The notes beneath the pieces were generated by a model. That model saw only the letters and a list, made by a program, of their open reading frames with translations. It was not told the origin of the DNA and did not search any database. Positions 58,278 to 64,000 of a DNA stretch of 64,000 nt are shown piece after piece. Both the position numbers and the translations under genes were made by a program. The stretch is taken from contig BLAL01000025.1 in NCBI GenBank assembly GCA_015698045.1, forward strand, positions 62,001 through 126,000, in the 5' to 3' direction. This stretch comes from Rhizophagus clarus. Taxonomy: Eukaryota > Glomeromycota > Glomeromycetes > Glomerales > Glomeraceae. The stretch's first letter is position 1. Each line of letters begins with the position of its first letter.

Positions 58278-60136
58278 ATGGAATCCAAACAAAATCAAAA
58301 TGAATTACGTGACTGGAAGTTAAATAATGATATTGATTCGACACCAAGACCTACCTCTGCCTCCACATCAAAATCCTCCACGTCATCGATAAAATCCAAC
58401 AATAAATCGGAATCAAAACAAAAAGTTCCATTCACATTAAAATATCAATTAAATATCCGTAAGAATTCAAATGATTCAACTTCCTCTACCGTTAATTCTC
58501 CCCTTCCAATTGGTACGCAAAGTGGATTACTTGCGGACCTAACTTTCGATCAAGATAAAGGACAATTTTTATGGGCAACAGAAAGCTACCAACAGGTAAA
58601 TCTTATACATATATGGACATATATATATATATATATATATGTATATGTACTTATTTATTTTATTATATATAATAAAAAAACGAAATATTAAAATCATTTT
58701 CTCTTTAGAATTTAAAGAAAAGACGTGTAACAAATAATTCAAACAACGGTGGTAATTCATCACCAAAACCTTATGATATTTGTAAAGTTCCAAGACCACC
58801 TAACGCGTTCATTATATATCATAGAAATAAATCTAAGGAGTTGGCAAAATTTAAATCTAACGGAAAAGGTGATTCAAATGACCGGCATCCATCAAAGACA
58901 GTTGCGGAAATGTGGAAAGAAGAACCTGCTGAAATTAAATTACAATATCAAAGGGAAGCAGATTTGGCCCTTGTGGAACACAAAAAGAAATATCCCTTTT
59001 ATAAATATAAACCTAAAAAGAAGGATAGTAAAAATAAATCAAAATCTCAACAGGCTAACAACAAAACAAAAAACAAAAAATCCTCTTCTATAAAATCTTC
59101 AGATGATGATAATGATGATAAAAAAGAAATAAGTAATGAAGAAGATGATTCTCAAGTTCCTATAGAACATAGAAAGCAAGCTGCCATGGAATCCGCTTTT
59201 ACCGTATTTGATTTAGGACCTTCAAAAGAAAATAACAACAATAATTCCAATTCACCACCACATACACCTCATACACCTCATACACCTCATAGTCCAACGA
59301 ACATGACAAATCCACAAGTTATGACACCAATTTGGACTGATTATGATAAACAATTTTTTGATAATCCAATTAATGAACGATTAAATTACTCTCCTTTACA
59401 ATTACCTTCACCACAACCACAATCACAATCACGACAACAATGCCAATGTACAGCTCACTGTGTAAATAATAATAATAACAATAATAACAATAACAATAGT
59501 AATGGCGTTGCAAGTGTCGCATCTACTTTAGAAACATTATCTTCCGAGCAATGGAACGCAGTATCTGAAATATTTAGTAACGTATTAGAATGTATGGGAG
59601 TATTTCCTCCTTCCAATAATCCGACAACTCCAATAGAAGCAACCCCAACTTCAATAGCGCAGGTAACGCCTCCAGTTCCAAATTGTATATCAGGAATATC
59701 AATAACTGGAATGGAAAATAATATTATTACAACACCAACAACTATTGTGGACAATATGATTAATTTTGATGCTACTACATGTACATTGGATGAAACCAAC
59801 TATTTTCAAATTACTACAAATGATTGGAATGAAATGGATATAGATGATATGAATAACATCCCAGCAAATTACGTGGTACCTTCACAATCAGTTTCGAATT
59901 CTGTCAATTCCGTCCCCCCACCAACTCCAACCAGCCCAACTGATTATTTGTCTTGGACACATCAATCAATAGATTCTCAATTTGCTGATCCAATAACCAA
60001 TGTTATGACTACTACAGAACAATTTTCACAAATAAATCAACAACCAACCAATGACAATCTATTTACAACTGTTAATGATAATATTTGTAGTTTATTTAAT
60101 TCGGATTTTGATAACGGTTTTAATTTTACGTTATAA
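58278..60136 (+). CDS. MATA-type HMG-box transcription factor (two exons)
   Basis: Exon 1 is 58278-58595 (106 codons). The intron is 58596-58708 (113 nt, GTAAAT...TTTAG, with a TA repeat), phase 0. Exon 2 is 58709-60136, giving 581 aa. Ser/Thr-rich N-terminus, then KGQFLWATESYQQ before the intron and a basic KKRRVT after it. The MATA_HMG box is about residues 133-206: VPRPPNAFIIYHRNKSKE, DRHPSKTVAEMWKEEP and KKKYPFYKYKPKKK, with the usual Pro, Trp and Tyr positions. After it come a Lys/Ser stretch, an acidic block, a PHTPHTPHTPHSP repeat, a Gln/Pro segment, a 12-13 residue Asn run and a Pro/Thr/Asn-rich C-terminus, probably transactivation regions. The box binds DNA in the nucleus. Relatives include fungal mating-type and Ste11-like regulators, widely expanded in Rhizophagus. 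No homeodomain gene is adjacent, so it should not be called a mating-type locus. Confidence 0.93.
58596..58708 (+). other. Intron of the HMG-box gene
   Basis: GTAAAT donor, a (TA)n tract in the middle and a TTTCTCTTTAG acceptor. Removal joins two open frames in phase 0. A frame reading through the intron meets a stop. It serves as a local reference for real introns when judging arrays A and B. Confidence 0.9.
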
Positions 60137-61140
60137 TAATAATATAAATTTTATAATAAATAATTTATACATAAAAAAAAAAATTTTTAAATAATAACAA
60201 ATAAATATATTTTTTTTTTCTTATTCTCTTTCTTTCTTTCTTTCTTTCTTTTTTTTTATTAAATTATATAATTATATATTCGACATAATATTTCTTTTTT
60301 TTTTTTTTTTATTTCATTTCATTTCATTTCATTTCATTTTATTTTATTTATTTATATTTTATTTTATTTATTTTTTTTTTTTTGTACATTTTCTTTCTTT
60401 TTTTTTTGTACATTTATTTAGAAAACGTAATTATATATATATATATATATAAAAAGAAAAAAAAAAAAAAAAAAAGAGAAAAAAAAAGGAAAAAAAGAAA
60501 AGAGAAAAGAAGAAAAAGATTGTTTATAGATTATTTTTTTTTTTTTTAAATAAATACATAAGCGTATGGTTTGATAAATAATAAGTCTTCTAAACTTCAA
60601 TAAATGAATAAATTCTTTTTTTTTTAAAAAAAAAAAAAAAAATTGACTTTCTGTATTTCTAAATTAAATTGTTTATAATTGGTATTGTCGCATGAAATTT
60701 CAAATGTCTGCGATATCGCTCGATTATTGTCAATGTCAACTTATTCGAATAAAAATTTGTTTGTTGAACGAAATTTCCTATACCGTTTGTTATTTGTCGG
60801 GTGAATTTCCTATATTTTTTTATTGTTTATCGGATAAATTTCCTATACTTATTTGTTTGTTCGAGATTCCCTTAGAATTTTTTTTTTTTTAGAATTTCAT
60901 GCTTTGTTTTGTTAAACGAGATTATCGAATGAAATTTTTGATTTCTTGAAATAAAATTACCAAAATTTAATAAATTGTAAATTAAAGAATAAATAAATAA
61001 ATAAATAATAAAATAAACAAATAATTTCTTTGAAAAAAAAAAAAAAAAGAAATGAGACGAAAATGAAATAAATGATTTGATATTATTTATTTATTAAACA
61101 AAATGGTTATCACTTATCACGCAAATACACGAAAATTCAA
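60137..61140. other. HMG gene 3' region and short repeats
   Basis: CTTT and ATTTC microsatellites (about 60227-60252, 60311-60350) and a (TA)n at about 60430-60450. At 60756-60880 there are three loose copies of a roughly 45-bp unit with GAATTTCCTATA. No gene. Confidence 0.6.
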
Positions 61141-61173
61141 CTCTAAATAATTTTTATAACCTTGTTCTTTATA

Positions 61174-61312
61174 ATTTTTTCGATCAATTTACTTTGTTTG
61201 ATGATTATATATTTTCGATGAATTTACTTTGTTTGATTATATATTTTCGATTAATTTACTTTGTTTGATTATGTATTTTGGTTAATCTAACTTTGTTTGA
61301 TTATATTATATA
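61174..61312 (+). repeat. Tandem repeat, about 37-bp unit
   Basis: Four units of TTTCGATGAATTTACTTTGT followed by TTGATTATATAT. The following stretch, 61313-62400, is AT-rich, with TTAATCATATCAATT-like words at 61590-61860, and no gene. Confidence 0.8.
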
Positions 61313-62449
61313 GATTATTCTGGAATTAAAACAAAAAAAAAACAAAGAAATATATAATGAATTATAGTATATGGAATGTTTTTTCCTAAAAATATTTAAA
61401 CCATTTTAAAACATTTTAAAACAAAGAAAGTGCATTTACTGTAAGTTTTTAACCTTCAACGTCTCAATGTTTCAATGTTTCAATGTTCATAATGCATCAA
61501 AATATCAATTTAAATTTAATTAAGATACAGTAGATTGCCAAGTATTAAGAGGGATAAATTTCTTTATCATCCCTAAATTTTAAAATTTGAACCTTAATCA
61601 TATCAATTCTTTAAATGAATTTCTTAATCGTATTTATTCGTTAATATATAAATTCGTTAAACATAGATATGTATGTTAATCATATTAAATGTTAATCATA
61701 TTTACTTCGGTTAGAATTTCTTAATCTTATATATTCTTAATTATAAATCATGTCAATTTGTTAAATATCAATTGGTTAATTTGCTAATCATGATAATTCA
61801 TGGCAATTGATTAATCTCGTCAAATTTCCCAATCATAATCATATCAAGTCGTTAAATTTCCTAATTTTAACAATCCTTTTAAAAAAAAAACTAGTTAAAA
61901 AATCTTGTCAACAAAAATCAATAATTGCGCAAGATAACGCGTACACACAATTACAGTTACAAATCGGAAGATCTCACTTTTGACGGGAAGGGGATAGTAA
62001 ACATAATGATCATAAGATTCCAAATAAATGGCAATCGTTCTTCATTTTAATAATTCATTATAAAGGTATCACTAAATATAAATATAAGTTTTAAAGTTCA
62101 TTATATTAAATTTTGGTTAATAATACACTAATACAAAATTCTTGTTAAACTAATTAAGAATTTATATGTGTATAAAAAAGGGTTCATCAAGAAAAATTTT
62201 TTTTTTTTAAAGTTTCAAATATTTTGAAGCTCAAAAAAAGAAAAACCAATTATTGTCCTTCTATTAATTTGTTTATCCACAAAGAAAGGTAAATCGTTTA
62301 GGTTTAACAAAAAAAAAAAAAAAAAATTATTATTTGTTGATCGAATTTTTTCTTTGGAGAATGAGAGAAGGCTGAGGGATTGAGGGCTGAGGGATTGAGG
62401 GGTGAGAGATGTCATTACAACGTTTCAACATAACGAATTTTTCAACAAT

Positions 62450-62890
62450 TATGCCGATTTCAGTATTCAATATTCCAACATTTATTTCAATTTTTATTTC
62501 AACATACTGTATATTTCAATATTTATTTCAACAATATTTCAACAATTATTTTAACATTTATTTCAACAATATTTCAACAATTATTTCAACATTTATTTCA
62601 ACATACTGTATATTTCAATAATATTTCAACAATATTCCAACAATTATCTCAACATATATTTCAACAATATTTCAACATATACTTCATTTATTTCAACAAT
62701 ATTTCAACATATATTTCAACAATATTTTAACAATATTTCAACATTTATTACAACATTTATTTCAACAATATTTCAACATATATTTCAACGTATATTTCAA
62801 CATTTATTTAAACAATATTTCAACATATATTTCAACAATATTTCAACAATATATTTCAACAATATTTTCAACATTATTTCAACACATCAC
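62450..62890 (+). repeat. Minisatellite of ATATTTCAACA units
   Basis: More than 25 units of 10-14 bp (ATATTTCAACA, TTTATTTCAACA). It is followed by a decayed TTTTCATT/TTTCTCCGTT run to about 63010. The short frame starting at 62409 is a shadow. 63010-64000 is AT-rich with an AAT microsatellite at about 63870-63893 and no gene. Confidence 0.9.
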
Positions 62891-64000
62891 CATTTCAATA
62901 TTTCGGATATTTCATCATTTTCATCAATATTTTCATTTTCCCCGTCTCTCCCATTTTCCTCGTCTCCTCCATTTTCTCAGTTTTCAATATTTTCTCCGTT
63001 TTCTCCATTGTCACGACCAATAATGCATTTAAAAATATTTTGCTTAACTAATAATTTAATAAATTAAAATTATCCTAATTAGGTAAATATCACGATATAT
63101 ACAAGGGTGATATTGTTTATTGTGACAAGGGTTAAAAAGTAAACAATGATGATATAAGGCTATTGTTAAAATATATCTTGATAATATCTCTGATACACAA
63201 ATAAATTATAATTAACTTTCGAATAATCACCAAAGATGTATATCAAAAAGCAAGTGGTAAATCATCAATATTTTACATGTGGTGTACGATAAGTATTAAT
63301 GTGCATAAACAAGTTATTTTATAATGAAGAAAACATTTTAAATTAAGTTTCTTTCCATGAGAAAAAAAATAAAAACACATGAAAAAAATTCTTGCACTGC
63401 TCACATTGTACATGTTATACATATACATACATATTACCACGCATGAAAACTTGAATAAAACAATTTCCATTTTTCCATATTTAATTAATTGATCGGTAAA
63501 GAAGCTTATTAATAACATAATAATAGTTGAAACAATCATTTTCATTACGTAACGTTCTCAAAATCATAAAGTTCCTGATCACAACTTTTGAACAATTTGA
63601 AAACAATTTAAATTTTTCAATTTTTTTTTTTTTTAATATTGGAAAGGTAACATAAAGCTTGAATGTTTATCGAATGTTTATATTTTTATTTATATAAAAA
63701 AAAAAAAAATTTTTTTTGTGTTTCCGTTGTAAAAATAAAAAAGGTCCAAAAAGATTCATTAGTTGACCAACCATTTTTCATGTTTTTCGTTACTCTTTTT
63801 TTTTTTTTTGAGGATCTTTATTCTTTTTATTTCCTCATATTTACCCATCATTTACTCTCTTGTTTTTTTGATAATAATAATAATAATAATAATACATAAT
63901 TGTTACTAATTTTCGCACACATTCTCTTTTTTCAAATGTCTTGCATACAATATATGATTATCCTTTAAATATTGTTATTGTTATTGTTTCGTTCTTTTTT

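Noticed and set aside
58278..60136. Calling this a mating-type (MAT) locus
   Set aside because: MATA-HMG genes are multicopy in these fungi, and the AM fungal MAT candidate is a homeodomain pair, which is not present here.

Overview
This is an extremely AT-rich, homopolymer-rich nuclear window. The best guess is a Glomeromycotina fungus of the Rhizophagus type. The evidence is a MATA-type HMG-box regulator with one short spliceosomal intron, Asn-rich low-complexity protein segments, Polinton-type integrase and packaging-ATPase remnants, and dense Harbinger, hAT-like, Tc1 and retroposon debris. The organism is inferred; there is no rRNA, tRNA or mitochondrial marker to confirm it.

Region 1 (1-9350) is one giant inverted repeat with arms of about 2.55 kb. 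The arms contain tandem units that look like small exons separated by complete spliceosomal introns (GTAAGT, TACTAAC, polypyrimidine tract, AG). They also carry an 870-bp pure-pyrimidine tract and a 33-bp tandem repeat. The roughly 380-bp centre holds a broken A32/FtsK-like packaging ATPase fragment, so the whole looks like a hollowed-out Polinton-like element. The right arm is interrupted by a hAT-like element (4400-8258, perfect 8-bp target duplication), which is itself interrupted by a complete PIF/Harbinger element with transposase and Myb/SANT partner.

Region 2 (9400-16750) begins with a TIR-like repeat and the same inner-edge motif TTTGACCTGTG. It then has a broken Polinton-type integrase, an intact 127-aa ORF, a broken Cys-rich ORF, a GTTAGACTTA-type minisatellite and further coding remnants, followed by about 3 kb of AT-rich DNA with diverged repeats.

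Region 3 (16750-34800) is a mobile-element field. It holds two copies of a poly(A)-tailed retroposon with ORF1-like fragments (16.8-18.8 kb on +, 31.2-34.8 kb on -), a degenerate Tc1/mariner (20744-22382), a second inverted array of splice-bounded 36-nt modules (22.4-24.2 kb), a MITE, two related hAT-like elements with 8-bp duplications (26783-27936 and 32535-34174; the second carries an unidentified ORF), and a TIR-bounded pyrimidine-rich element (28.2-30.2 kb).

Region 4 (34.8-64 kb) is gene-poor, full of A/T homopolymers and local minisatellites. It contains only two convincing host genes: a 103-aa Pro-rich protein (40385-40696) and the two-exon MATA-HMG gene (58278-60136, 581 aa). The two share a short G-x-aromatic/aliphatic-W-x-x-D/E-x-Y motif. 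No operon-like organisation is expected or seen. The most unusual material is the splice-signal module arrays in regions 1 and 3.
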